64,000 nucleotides of DNA, from the NCBI GenBank assembly GCA_000702025.1, contig KL370850.1:348359-412358 (forward strand), given 5' to 3'. This DNA comes from Blautia schinkii DSM 10518. Lineage in GTDB: Bacteria; Bacillota; Clostridia; Lachnospirales; Lachnospiraceae. The translations under genes were made by a program, and so were the position numbers. Within the stretch, counting starts at the first letter, position 1; each line of letters begins with the position of its first letter. The notes under the pieces are model-generated. The model did no database searches and was not told where the DNA came from. It worked only from the letters and a program-made list of their open reading frames with translations. Below are positions 16,440-25,117 of the stretch, in pieces.

Positions 16440-16465
16440 GGAGCTTCTGCATTCATTAGCTTCAT
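16427..16465 (-). CDS. Leader peptide MKLMNAEAPCKG upstream of MFS pump
   Basis: 12 codons plus TGA, with AAGGAGG eight bases before the ATG, a better ribosome site than the pump gene itself. The promoter is about 35 bases upstream. The stop lies within the 5' arm of a strong hairpin. Leader peptides of this kind sense ribosome-targeting drugs by stalling. That role is inferred; the open frame, ribosome site and overlap with the stem are seen directly. Confidence 0.7.
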   Translation of the reverse strand: MKLMNAEAPCKG

Positions 16466-16498
16466 ATTCGTTTCCTCCTTATGCTATTTGTTACCACT

Positions 16499-16527
16499 AT
16501 TATAATATGTTTTTCACTTTATGTCCC
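16499..16527 (-). promoter_or_regulatory. Promoter of leader peptide-MFS unit
   Basis: Minus strand GGGACA (16522-16527), a 17-base spacer, TATAAT (16499-16504). Confidence 0.7.
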
Positions 16528-16551
16528 GTTTTATTTATATCTGTGCATAGG

Positions 16552-16602
16552 AAAAATAATATAAGCGGCAGTCCTCATACTCAAGAAAAACCTGCCGCTT
16601 AT
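16552..16602 (-). terminator. Terminator after DUF4179 gene
   Basis: Perfect 11-base stem ATAAGCGGCAG/CTGCCGCTTAT (16561-16571, 16592-16602) with a 20-base loop and an ATTATTTTT tail on the minus strand; it ends the sigma/anti-sigma operon. Confidence 0.85.
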
Positions 16603-16708
16603 TTTGATTCATTTCCACATTTAAAACTGCCGGTTCTTCGTATTTACTGAATCCCACAAGATTGACAGGCTCCCACTATAACTCCACCCAAGCAGAATCC
16701 TTTGTTTT

Positions 16709-17857
16709 CTAATCTCTGTTGATAGCTATACGAAACCTCTCTCCTACCGGTTCCCATCCATAGTTATCCTCCTTAGACGGAATTTCCTGTATCATTGCGG
16801 GATAGTATTCTCCGCCATACTGTATCACAGTTTCTTGTTTCCAATTTAATTCCCTCATATAAAGCTGAAGCTCGACATAACTGCAGTCCTTATCAGGAAC
16901 AGACATTTGAAACTCGTCCTCCTCAACTATGTCCCCGAATTCATAATCACCGGAGAAGTTGGTTGCAAAAACCAGTTCATTTTTATTGCGGAAATTCCCC
17001 TGCAAAAGGCTGACCGGATTTTCGAAACTGTCTGTGCCTTTCAGCTTCAATTCATATCGTTCCGAAAACTCTTCGTCCGGTGATATGCCGCTGGCTACTA
17101 TCTGGCAATATAGATCATTCATGATAAACTCATCAAGTGACAAATTCCCGGATTCAATTACCTGAACAGGAATTGTAATATTCGGATTTTGTCTTATGGT
17201 GCTTGCGGCTATCTCCTCTGCCGTACAAGTAAAATCATAGGAAAACTCCGCCATACTGTCAAGCTTCTGTCCCGGCAGCCTCACGGTATCACCTGCTTCT
17301 ATGACCAGATGAATATCCGCCCGGTCAGCAGACAAAATCGGGTCATCATATACTACCGCCAGTGTGGTCGTTTTCTGTTCATTTAATATCTCAGCTTCCC
17401 CTCCTTCGGAAGCAAAAGTCTGGCTGGGAAGGTACTGTCTGCCGTTAATGGTAGTCTTTTCATAATTGATCCATAATGCAGGTGTTTTTCCATTTTTCAC
17501 GAAATCAGTTTCAACTAATACAAGAATTACTCTGTTGTCCACCACAACCTCTTTTACTGTCAATGGTATGCCATTTTTCGTCTGTTTCTCGTCAATAATT
17601 TCCGTATAGGAAGTCAAATCTTTTGAAAATCCAAACATTTCGCTGATTTTTGTTGTAAGCTGGCTCACTGCGGCCTGCACTTTTGAATTACTTGCCAGAG
17701 CAACGCCAAGCGCCACAATCATTACTGCACACGCTATTTTACGCTCATACAATTGAATCACATAGCGTTTTTGACCTGACCATTTGTTTCCCGCACTTTC
17801 GATAAGTTCTTCATCGATTTCTCCAAACTCTTTTGAAAAATCAAACTCCTTAATCAT
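16709..17857 (-). CDS. DUF4179 membrane-anchored probable anti-sigma factor
   Basis: 382 aa. Cytoplasmic N-terminus of about 45 residues (MIKEFDFSKEFGEIDEELI), one membrane helix (KIACAVMIVALGVALASNS, ~47-65) and a large extracytoplasmic beta-rich domain of the DUF4179 family (GIPLTVKEVVVDNRVILVLV). The ATG overlaps the sigma-factor stop (ATGA) and GGAGG lies seven bases before it. By family and layout it should hold the adjacent ECF sigma factor inactive until an envelope signal arrives. Signal unknown. Confidence 0.85.
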   Translation of the reverse strand: MIKEFDFSKEFGEIDEELIESAGNKWSGQKRYVIQLYERKIACAVMIVALGVALASNSKVQAAVSQLTTKISEMFGFSKDLTSYTEIIDEKQTKNGIPLTVKEVVVDNRVILVLVETDFVKNGKTPALWINYEKTTINGRQYLPSQTFASEGGEAEILNEQKTTTLAVVYDDPILSADRADIHLVIEAGDTVRLPGQKLDSMAEFSYDFTCTAEEIAASTIRQNPNITIPVQVIESGNLSLDEFIMNDLYCQIVASGISPDEEFSERYELKLKGTDSFENPVSLLQGNFRNKNELVFATNFSGDYEFGDIVEEDEFQMSVPDKDCSYVELQLYMRELNWKQETVIQYGGEYYPAMIQEIPSKEDNYGWEPVGERFRIAINRD

Positions 17858-18408
17858 TCCAACACCTCCAGTTTCAGCATACGATACAGTTTTTTCCGAT
17901 TTCTGCACAGATTTGTTTTGATGCATCCTTCCGTTACACCATGTCTTTTTGCGATTTCTTTTATGGAATCCAGATACCAATAGCGTCTGATGAAAATATC
18001 CCTGTCCGCTTTTGAAAGCTTCCACAAGAATTTATTTATTACCCGCACCAGCTCCTTTTCTGTCATCTGTTCCTCCACGGTATAAGAGAAGCTTAACATG
18101 TCCATTTCATCACAGACGTCGTCCATATGTAAATCCGCCCGTTTTGCAGCACGCTTTTTTCGGAATGAATCAATTGCAAATCCTCTTGTGATTTTGCCAA
18201 CAAATACAGACAATACTACCGGTCTGTGGGGCGGCATATACTTCCATGCGGCAAACCACGTATCGTTGAGACATTCTTCCGAATCCTCATGGTTTTGCAG
18301 TAAGTTCCACGCAATCTTATAACAGTATCCGGAATACTTACCGCTTAATTCCCTTATGGCTGTTTCATCTCTTTTCCAAAATAAATCAATAATTCCTGTA
18401 TCTTCCAT
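17854..18408 (-). CDS. ECF-type RNA polymerase sigma factor
   Basis: 184 aa. Sigma region 2 is at ~10-80 (YCYKIAWNLLQNHEDSEECLNDTWFAAW) and region 4 at ~125-180 (LSKADRDIFIRRYWYLDSIKEIAKRHGVTEGCIKTNLCRNRKKL, with helix-turn-helix). The start at 18408 follows GGGGGG by six bases. First gene of an operon with the DUF4179 membrane protein, which likely controls it. Its own target promoters are not evident in this window. Confidence 0.92.
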   Translation of the reverse strand: MEDTGIIDLFWKRDETAIRELSGKYSGYCYKIAWNLLQNHEDSEECLNDTWFAAWKYMPPHRPVVLSVFVGKITRGFAIDSFRKKRAAKRADLHMDDVCDEMDMLSFSYTVEEQMTEKELVRVINKFLWKLSKADRDIFIRRYWYLDSIKEIAKRHGVTEGCIKTNLCRNRKKLYRMLKLEVLE

Positions 18409-18670
18409 CCTGTACCCCCCTTTTGACATACTTTTTCGATGTATTTAAGTACATTTCGGCAATTTTCTGCAACGTGTAGTTGAGAGGATCTGTGCAGTTG
18501 AGAGGATATTCATTGTTACAATATTTCAACTGCGAAATTCCTCTGCTATTATATAAGTCGTATAATTTCACAATAGGTTACAACTTTTTTATTTTGCATC
18601 CCCGGAAGGTTTTATATCTTAGAAGAGAGTGGGTCTTCCCATTTAAGCATCGAAGTTTTTTTCAGTATAC
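18409..18670. other. Leader/intergenic region upstream of the sigma gene
   Basis: No gene seen. It contains two copies of AGTTGAGAGGAT (18477-18488 and 18496-18507), which lie in the sigma-gene leader, and AT-rich sequence with TATAAT-like hexamers on the minus strand but no -35 at normal spacing. The promoter of the sigma operon is probably here but cannot be assigned; an ECF-type autoregulated promoter would not look like a housekeeping one. Confidence 0.5.
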
Positions 18671-18697
18671 AAAAAAGGCTGCCCAGTGGACAACCTT
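18671..18697 (-). terminator. Terminator after DUF1349 gene
   Basis: The minus-strand transcript pairs AAGGUUGUCC with GGGCAGCCUU (two G-U pairs, three-base loop) and ends in TTTTTTG, 35 bases after the stop. Confidence 0.75.
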
Positions 18698-18732
18698 TCT
18701 CTCAACAGCTTACGATACTCATCAAAATTTCT

Positions 18733-19344
18733 TCAAATTCCTTCTTCATCGGGCTTTTGTCCGTCGTGGGCCTGCCATTGGCATTCTGTCATCTGTATAT
18801 GACTGAATTCAGCCTTGAAGGAGGATTCCTCCGGGGAACATGCGTAGACGCCGAAGCTGATTTTTCCGCCGCCTTCATGCATATGACAAATTCTCATCTG
18901 CTTAAATTCCACTCCATCGTCTGAGCATTCGATACAATAATCATCCTCTCTTCTGCTTAAACGATACCACATGGATTTCACATCTGCACCAATAACCGTG
19001 GTAGCCCAATCAGAATACCCATGATTGGTTACAACGCTTCCCAAATGCTGAAACTCTTCATTTTCATATTCTACAGATGCCTTAAGCCAATTCTCACTGT
19101 CTAAATACATGACAATGCCGCATTGGTCAAAGCGATGTCCGCTTTCTTTAAAATCTGTTTTGACGACAAAACTAAAATATTTTTCTTCTGTTTCTACCTG
19201 GAACACGGGTGCATTGTCATTTTGGAAGTGATAATAGGTCCTCTGCCATAAATCAGTATGCGGTTTGGTGACAATTTCGATTTTATCATTGATTATTTGA
19301 TATTTTTCCGGCTCCCGGGTCCATTTAAATTCTTGTAAGTTCAT
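18733..19344 (-). CDS. DUF1349 family protein (concanavalin-like fold)
   Basis: 203 aa, cytosolic. It matches the DUF1349 family: an N-terminal FKWTREPEKYQI segment, DLWQRTYYHFQNDNAPVF, then FDQCGIVMYLDSENWLKASVEYEN and SMWYRLSRREDDYCIECSDDG. This family has a jelly-roll fold related to glycan-binding lectins and includes yeast YKL069-neighbour regulators, but no activity is established for bacterial members. It has its own promoter at 19457-19485 and terminator, so it is monocistronic. Function unknown. Confidence 0.82.
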   Translation of the reverse strand: MNLQEFKWTREPEKYQIINDKIEIVTKPHTDLWQRTYYHFQNDNAPVFQVETEEKYFSFVVKTDFKESGHRFDQCGIVMYLDSENWLKASVEYENEEFQHLGSVVTNHGYSDWATTVIGADVKSMWYRLSRREDDYCIECSDDGVEFKQMRICHMHEGGGKISFGVYACSPEESSFKAEFSHIQMTECQWQAHDGQKPDEEGI

Positions 19345-19456
19345 ATTTTCATCCTTTCTTAATTTGTATTTATATGTATGTATTTATTTATATTTATTTT
19401 CATTTCTTTCTGACCTTGCTTAAATGTCCCAATCATTTTCCCCTGCAATTTGTTTC

Positions 19457-19485
19457 ATTATAATATCGTAGCCGATTAAGTACAA
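19457..19485 (-). promoter_or_regulatory. Promoter of DUF1349 gene
   Basis: Minus strand TTGTAC (19480-19485), a 17-base spacer, TATAAT (19457-19462), leaving an AT-rich leader of about 105 bases. Confidence 0.72.
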
Positions 19486-19528
19486 GATAAAACAGAAAAG
19501 TAATGTTAAGAATTTTACAGCAAGATTT

Positions 19529-20305
19529 TTACAGTCCCCGTTCGGTAAGCCATTCCGTCAGTTTTTGTTCCCTAATCTTCAAATCCCCCTTCTGTTCCTG
19601 ATATTTCCCCATCTCCTTTTCTCCTGCTATGACACCGTCCATCATAAACAAAACCCTCTGCGTTTTGGCCGCTACTCTGGCATCGTGGGTAACAAGAAGA
19701 ATGGTGGTACCACTTTGATTGATTTTCAAAAGAATATCCATCACCTCACCTGCCGCTTTAGAGTTCAGTGCTCCTGTGGGCTCATCACCAAAGAGAATCT
19801 CCGGCTGGTTCATAAGCGCCCGGCAGATAGAGGCTCGCTGGAGCTGACCGCCGGAAGCCTGCGTGATACTGTGTTCTTTAAGCTCTGCTATTCCCGTCAC
19901 TTCCATGAGACGGTCTGCCCGTTCCTTAATTTCCTTTTTAGCTTCACGTTTGGAAAGACATGCGGACAGGATGATGTTGTCAAAAATATTCAGATTTTTC
20001 AACAGGTTGCTCTGCTGAAATACAAATCCCATTTTGCTTAAACGCACTTTCGCAAGTTCATCCTCTGACATAGAGGAGAAATCCATATCACAAAATTTCA
20101 CACTTCCCGCGGTTGCTCTGTCCATTCCGCTCACCGCATATAAAAACGTAGATTTTCCGGAACCGGACGGTCCCATAACAGAGACAAATTCTCCTTTTTG
20201 TATGGTCATTGTGATATCTTTCAGTACTGTCTGCCTGTTATTCTTGCCCATCTCATAAGCTTTGGTCACATTCTTTACCTCAAGAATTGTATTCATGTTA
20301 TTCAT
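19529..20305 (-). CDS. ABC transporter ATP-binding protein (MacB/LolD type)
   Basis: 258 aa ATPase: Walker A GPSGSGKST at residues 45-53, Q-loop FVFQQSNLL, signature ASGGQLQRASICRAL, Walker B EILFGDEPTGALN and H-loop LLVTHD. The ALNSK after Walker B is typical of the peptide/drug-exporter group that pairs with FtsX-like permeases. GAGGAG lies five bases before the ATG. It follows the permease gene by 11 bases and completes the MFS-permease-ATPase operon; lysines and glutamates dominate an extra C-terminal tail of ~30 residues. Confidence 0.93.
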   Translation of the reverse strand: MNNMNTILEVKNVTKAYEMGKNNRQTVLKDITMTIQKGEFVSVMGPSGSGKSTFLYAVSGMDRATAGSVKFCDMDFSSMSEDELAKVRLSKMGFVFQQSNLLKNLNIFDNIILSACLSKREAKKEIKERADRLMEVTGIAELKEHSITQASGGQLQRASICRALMNQPEILFGDEPTGALNSKAAGEVMDILLKINQSGTTILLVTHDARVAAKTQRVLFMMDGVIAGEKEMGKYQEQKGDLKIREQKLTEWLTERGL

Positions 20306-20316
20306 ATTTTCTCCTC

Positions 20317-22650
20317 TTATTCTGCAGCCAGCATTACATCAATATCTCGGATTGTACGCCTGCTGAAACCAATCGTTACGGTCACTGTCAAAATCAATGC
20401 TATGGGACATAAGATGCAGGTATAGAATGGATTTACTACGAACCTCATTTGTGACACCCCTGATATCAGCAGTCCTGCCAATTTTTCGCCCAGCAGGTTC
20501 GCAGTTAGTGTCCCGATTATCGTACCGGAAATCAGGATTAAAACTGCGCGCGTGAAGTATTGTTTCATGATATCAAACACCGTAAAGCCCATGCTTTTCA
20601 TAATCGCAATCTGTCTCGCCTCCTTGGCTATCAGCATTCGGAAAAACATCGCAGTGATCAAAGCTGCTACCATGACCGCAAGTAAAAATGCAAGCTTTAT
20701 CACAAGACCAAGCTGGTCGATCACTCCTCCGAGTGTCTGATAAATGTATTCCTTAACATCCGTTACCTTGACCGGATAAAACATTTCGCTGTATTCCTGT
20801 CTCTTTTCTTCCAATGAAACTCCCGGCTGCAGATCAATATTCACCGTAAACCATATGGTCTGCTGCAAGTCAAACGGAAGGAGAGCTTTCGCTGTTTTTC
20901 CGCCATTGGTAACGTCCTGATAAATACCGCATACGGTCATTTGCCGTTCTTCATTTCCCACAAGCAATGTGAGACTGTCCCCCGGCTTCTTATCAAATTC
21001 CTCTGCGTTCATGGCGGATAACGCGATTTCATGTTCATTCTGCGGCGCAGAGCCTAAGGTATATTCCAGAGGAAATTTCGTAAAATCCCCGATTTCTATT
21101 TTCATGTTCTCATATTCCCCCGCATCGCCCTGCACCTTGAAGCTGCATGTAAACAACGCGGCATACTTTTGAACATCCGAATCCTTTTTCAGATATTCTT
21201 CTGCCTCTGCGTATCTTGCGATGATATCCGGTGTATGCTGAAGGTCTAACCGAAGATCACATTTTCCAGCTCCCATATAAGCGACAAAATTCGGGGACTG
21301 CAGCGTGTTTAAAAAGTTTATAGGTACAATCATTAAAAAGGAGCAGAGGATAAATACAAAGCAAAGCAGCCCATACACACGAAAGCGGTCAGACACCTCT
21401 TTCAATCCCAGAAACAGATTCACGTTGGTAATCCGGCTTCCGGAAAGCGTATGTTTCCCCAACCTTTCCCTTTTATCCGGAGCCATGCCAAAACGCAGAG
21501 CCTCCAGTGCGGAGATATGACGGAAGCGGCGCAGAACTACCATACAGAAAACAATGATTGCGGCAAATACTATCCCTGCCCCTATGATTGGGAGAAGCTT
21601 GTTCCAGACAGACTGCTTTCCGCTCCCCATATACAGAGAAATATTTGCGGTAAAAATGTTTTGTGCCAGTAAAGAAATCAGGTAACCAACTGTACAGGCC
21701 GCCGCCGACATAACGGCGTATTTTACCATATAGAGCTTTCGGATATCCCCATTTGAGATACCCATGGCCTTCATCACACCAATCTCCCGGTAATCCTCCT
21801 CTATGGTGGTAAGCATGGTAAAGCGGAGGCAAAGTGCCGCGATCACAGTGAGCAGCAAGGCAATCAGGATAATTACAGATGCCGCAATTCCATCTGACAT
21901 TGCATTGATGACCTTCACTAATGAATATCCCATAGCAGTTCCCTTTTGGGGCAGGCCGGAATCCTGATAAAGTGTCTCCAGCTCCTGAAGCTTTCCGGTA
22001 TCATAAAGCTGAAATTCAATCATGTATTCAATTTCACCTAATTGCTCATGCAAACTCCCCCAATCCCCGTCACTTACCAGGAAACGCTTAGAGTTGATCA
22101 TGGAGGGATTCATAAGACTGTCCCTTAAAAAGGACACAATTGTAAAATCCTTATAGAACTCCCCATTCTCCACCCGAACCTGATCACCTATGTGCAGATC
22201 ATATCTCTGCATGTGGTAAATTGGCACTGCAATTTCGCCGTCTGAAACTTCTAATACCTCATTATTTGTATCAAGAAGATAATCAAACTGCTTATTCTGC
22301 CTGACAAAAGAGTTTTCCATTAAGCTGTCCGCCTCGGAATGAGCCTGGCCGCCAATATAAATATTTGCACCGCTTATGCCTAAAAGCTCTACGGTCTGCT
22401 GTCCTTTAATGAGTTTTTCATGCTCACTTACGAACGCATCCACATCTGCCTGTTCCATTTCACCCGCGTGAAGCTGGGCAAAATGTGCGGCATCCGAACG
22501 CTCCAGCAGAGTGTCCATAGAACCGGACAGTGTAAGGATAATGCTTACCGCACCGGAAACCAGCATTGCCGCGAGAATCATAAAGCTACAGAGAGTGGCT
22601 GTTATAATTTTGTTTCTCTTTAAATCGTTTTTTAACATCCGAAGCATCAT
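20317..22650 (-). CDS. FtsX-like ABC transporter permease (MacB-type, duplicated)
   Basis: 777 aa with an N-terminal membrane helix (~16-40), a periplasmic-type MacB core domain, and FtsX helices at ~255-390 holding EDYREIGVMKAMGISNGDIRKLYM. The pattern repeats in the C-terminal half (ARQIAIMKSMGFTVFDIMKQYF, last helices ~665-760). Such permeases do not transport through a channel but couple ATPase movement to extracytoplasmic substrate handling. The start overlaps the MFS stop (22647-22650). In Firmicutes the group often serves antimicrobial-peptide resistance or lipoprotein release; the cargo here is unknown. Confidence 0.92.
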   Translation of the reverse strand: MMLRMLKNDLKRNKIITATLCSFMILAAMLVSGAVSIILTLSGSMDTLLERSDAAHFAQLHAGEMEQADVDAFVSEHEKLIKGQQTVELLGISGANIYIGGQAHSEADSLMENSFVRQNKQFDYLLDTNNEVLEVSDGEIAVPIYHMQRYDLHIGDQVRVENGEFYKDFTIVSFLRDSLMNPSMINSKRFLVSDGDWGSLHEQLGEIEYMIEFQLYDTGKLQELETLYQDSGLPQKGTAMGYSLVKVINAMSDGIAASVIILIALLLTVIAALCLRFTMLTTIEEDYREIGVMKAMGISNGDIRKLYMVKYAVMSAAACTVGYLISLLAQNIFTANISLYMGSGKQSVWNKLLPIIGAGIVFAAIIVFCMVVLRRFRHISALEALRFGMAPDKRERLGKHTLSGSRITNVNLFLGLKEVSDRFRVYGLLCFVFILCSFLMIVPINFLNTLQSPNFVAYMGAGKCDLRLDLQHTPDIIARYAEAEEYLKKDSDVQKYAALFTCSFKVQGDAGEYENMKIEIGDFTKFPLEYTLGSAPQNEHEIALSAMNAEEFDKKPGDSLTLLVGNEERQMTVCGIYQDVTNGGKTAKALLPFDLQQTIWFTVNIDLQPGVSLEEKRQEYSEMFYPVKVTDVKEYIYQTLGGVIDQLGLVIKLAFLLAVMVAALITAMFFRMLIAKEARQIAIMKSMGFTVFDIMKQYFTRAVLILISGTIIGTLTANLLGEKLAGLLISGVSQMRFVVNPFYTCILCPIALILTVTVTIGFSRRTIRDIDVMLAAE

Positions 22651-23924
22651 AAGCCTGCCCTGCCTTCCATTTCAAACCTCTCTACAGACGGAATTACTTC
22701 CAGCGCCCGTATGCTTTTCTGACGATATAGAATGAGCGCGGTTACGCATAACAAAACTCCGGCTATGATGATCACGCAGGCTGCGCCCCGTCCAACGCTG
22801 ATTTTAAGCCGGAGTGCCAAGCCATCTGACGCCGCGCCTGCCACACCGTAAGCCACTACATATCCAAGCTGGGAAATAAATCCGATGATTCCCCATGCCC
22901 GCCCTTGCTGTTCATCCGGAATATTGATCCTGACTAAGTAATCCAGACAATTATTGGCAAACGGCAGCATAGCGAAGAATACGAAGCCGAACACACAAAT
23001 CAGCGGGATATTTTCCCACATAGCAAAGCCTGTCATACCAATCCCGGCCAAAAACAGCGAAAGACTTAAGGTTTTTACATAACCGTTCTTTATTCCTCTT
23101 GCGCCTAAAAACAGACTGGAAACCAGCATCCCGCAGGCACAGATTGTCTCAGCCGTTCCAAGCGTAGCACTGTCTGAGAAGTCCAGAATCATAGGCTGGG
23201 AAAGCGTCTGACAGATTCCCATAAAGCAGGTGATTGCCATGGAAACCACAATTAAAATAAGAAGTCCTCTGTTATGTTTTATGGTTCCCCAGCCCTGTCT
23301 TAAGCTGTCTGCAAAAGATTCCCTTGTTTCTGATGTTTTCTTAACTGCAATTTCTTTTTTCACAATCGCAGCAGCAATGACTGTGGGAAAGAAGGTACAA
23401 ATATCTATCAGCAGCAATAGCCTGATATCGCTCACAACCAGCAAAGCACCGGCCAGCATTGGTGAGATAAGATATCTCGCACTTCCCGCAATACTTACCA
23501 TACCGCTTGCCTTGGAATATTCCTCTGTGGTGAGCAGATCTGTCACGGTGGCGCGGTACGAAGGCTCCAGCAATGCAGAGAAAGTGGAACTCACAAATAC
23601 GCCGATGCATATCTGGTACAGGGCCGCGCCTCCGTTCATCATGCAGATCAATATATACAAAATGCCAAAAGCCGAGCAGCCGTCGCCTACCATCATCAGT
23701 ACCCGCCTGTCATAACGGTCTGCCAATACTCCGGCAGGCACGCTTAACAAAACAGTGGGCAAAAATGCCAGCAGGGTGACAAGCGCCATACTCGCCGCAC
23801 TTCCCGTCTCACTGAATACATAAACGCCTAACCCAAAGCTCGTTAAGCCTCCGCCAATGGCAGATAAAAATTCTCCTGTCCATAGCAGCATAAATTTTGA
23901 AAAGTTTCCTTTTTTCTTTTTCAT
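22647..23924 (-). CDS. MFS transporter (DHA3-like)
   Basis: 425 aa, about 12 membrane helices; the loop-2 motif PAGVLADRYDRRVLMMVGD and the WTGEFLSAIGGGLTSFGLGVYVF first helix are typical of the Mef/EntS-type group. The ATG at 23924 has GGAG five bases upstream; an earlier start at 23972 has none. First gene of an efflux operon with an FtsX permease and ATPase, downstream of a TetR gene on the same strand. The leader contains seven tandem 17-bp repeats. Probable export of a toxic compound sensed by TetR. Confidence 0.9.
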   Translation of the reverse strand: MKKKKGNFSKFMLLWTGEFLSAIGGGLTSFGLGVYVFSETGSAASMALVTLLAFLPTVLLSVPAGVLADRYDRRVLMMVGDGCSAFGILYILICMMNGGAALYQICIGVFVSSTFSALLEPSYRATVTDLLTTEEYSKASGMVSIAGSARYLISPMLAGALLVVSDIRLLLLIDICTFFPTVIAAAIVKKEIAVKKTSETRESFADSLRQGWGTIKHNRGLLILIVVSMAITCFMGICQTLSQPMILDFSDSATLGTAETICACGMLVSSLFLGARGIKNGYVKTLSLSLFLAGIGMTGFAMWENIPLICVFGFVFFAMLPFANNCLDYLVRINIPDEQQGRAWGIIGFISQLGYVVAYGVAGAASDGLALRLKISVGRGAACVIIIAGVLLCVTALILYRQKSIRALEVIPSVERFEMEGRAGL

Positions 23925-23954
23925 CCTATCTCCTTTTTTTGTTTTGACCTGCAA

Positions 23955-24076
23955 GCTTAATTTAACCCACAAACTTAATTTGACCGACTGCTTAATTTTG
24001 CGACTAGCTTAATTTTGCGACTAGCTTAATTTTGCGACTAGCTTAATTTTACGACTACCTTAATTTTGACCGACTG
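23955..24076. repeat. Tandem 17-bp repeats in leader of MFS-ABC operon
   Basis: About seven units of GCTTAATTTTGCGACTA; the three central ones (from 23990) are identical, while the flanking ones diverge to AACTTAATTTGACCGACT-like forms. The flanks contain ACCGACTG at 23983-23990 and 24069-24076, a box also found at the TetR promoter. Confidence 0.87.
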
Positions 24077-24152
24077 GCTCGACCATTTTGCAACCGTGTT
24101 GCCTTCGTATGACAATAACTTTTCTCGACCGGCAATCTGTCGGTTGCACTGT

Positions 24153-24181
24153 AAAAAACAAAGGAACTCTTTTGTTCCCTT
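24153..24181 (-). terminator. Terminator between TetR gene and MFS operon
   Basis: On the minus strand AAGGGAAC pairs with GTTCCTTTG across an AAAAGA-type loop and is followed by TTTTTT. About 100 bases after the TetR stop. Confidence 0.6.
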
Positions 24182-24279
24182 ATTTTCAACTCTATTTTCA
24201 TTATTATCTGATCTGGTTATGCCGAAGAGTAATTACGCGGAATTTATCTACTTATTTACTTATCCGCCCGGCCCGCTGC

Positions 24280-24903
24280 TCACGGAAGTAAAGGTCGTAT
24301 GACATCCTGCATACTGCCAGGCTTCGTGCCAAGCAGCCGTTCCACATTATAGATGAAAGCCTCTGCTTTTTTGTGCAGTTCTTCCTCACTGTGCTCCGCA
24401 AGCGCATCAAACGCTGTATTCGAATAGAGCATCATCATTTCCACCGCTTCTGCCGGATAATCTGTCTTAAAAATCCCTGACTCGATACCCTCCTCAAGCA
24501 GCTCTGTGATTAACGGATTCACTCCCGCCAACAGTCTCTCCTGCATTTTCTGATGCATCAAGGCATTCTGCGGCTTATGCACCAGCTTCATGATCTCATT
24601 GCCAAGTGGTCCGTCTACATTAAGTGCCCCGATCACCAAAGTAAAACGCTGCAGAAACGGAACCTCTTTTTGACGCGAAATGCCCCGTGCTCTCGCAACT
24701 AAACGCTGTGTGATCCGCTCTATCATAGCATCCAGAATATCTTCCTTTGATTTAAAGTGATAGTACAAAGTTCCTCTGGCAATGCCGACCTCGTTCAAAA
24801 TATCATTGGTGCTGGTATGATCATAGCCCTTCGTGCCGAACAGCCTTTCCGCCGCATCCAGTATCTCGTTTCTGCGCTCTTTCGCTTCTTTTACCACTCT
24901 CAT
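24280..24903 (-). CDS. TetR/AcrR-family regulator of efflux operon
   Basis: 207 aa. Helix-turn-helix: ILDAAERLFGTKGYDHTSTNDILNEVGIARGTLYYHFKSKEDIL; helical ligand-binding domain to the C-terminus. Start: the predicted transcription start (~24950) excludes the longest reading (24966); ATG at 24903, with GGTGG upstream, and ATG at 24918 both remain possible. It likely represses itself and the MFS-FtsX-ATPase operon downstream, since ACCGACTG boxes occur in both control regions. Confidence 0.9.
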   Translation of the reverse strand: MRVVKEAKERRNEILDAAERLFGTKGYDHTSTNDILNEVGIARGTLYYHFKSKEDILDAMIERITQRLVARARGISRQKEVPFLQRFTLVIGALNVDGPLGNEIMKLVHKPQNALMHQKMQERLLAGVNPLITELLEEGIESGIFKTDYPAEAVEMMMLYSNTAFDALAEHSEEELHKKAEAFIYNVERLLGTKPGSMQDVIRPLLP

Positions 24904-24933
24904 GCGTTCATCCACCATTCTGTTAAATGCTTC

Positions 24934-24985
24934 TATACCGACTGTCTGTCGATAACACCATACCATAGACTACGATATGTGTCAA
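24934..24985 (-). promoter_or_regulatory. TetR gene promoter and probable operator
   Basis: Minus strand TTGACA (24980-24985), a 17-base spacer, TATGGT (24957-24962). An imperfect inverted repeat TATACCGAC-TGTCT-GTCGATA (24934-24954) covers the expected transcription start, fitting autorepression. Confidence 0.72.
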
Positions 24986-24986
24986 T

Positions 24987-25080
24987 CGATAATTACGAGA
25001 TATTCTCTCAATTCGGTAATTACGAGATATTTACTCAACCGATATTCAATGACATCGGTAATTAGAGATATTCAATGATA
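24987..25080. repeat. Direct repeats upstream of TetR promoter
   Basis: Units beginning CGRTAATTACGAGATATT at 24987 and 25014, a truncated one at 25040 and a variant CGGTAATTAGAGATATTC at 25056. They sit immediately upstream of the -35 box; each full unit contains the palindrome GTAATTAC or a near copy. Confidence 0.75.
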
Positions 25081-25117
25081 CCTTAAAAATTAGCAAAAGT
25101 ATTACCCCTTAATTTCC

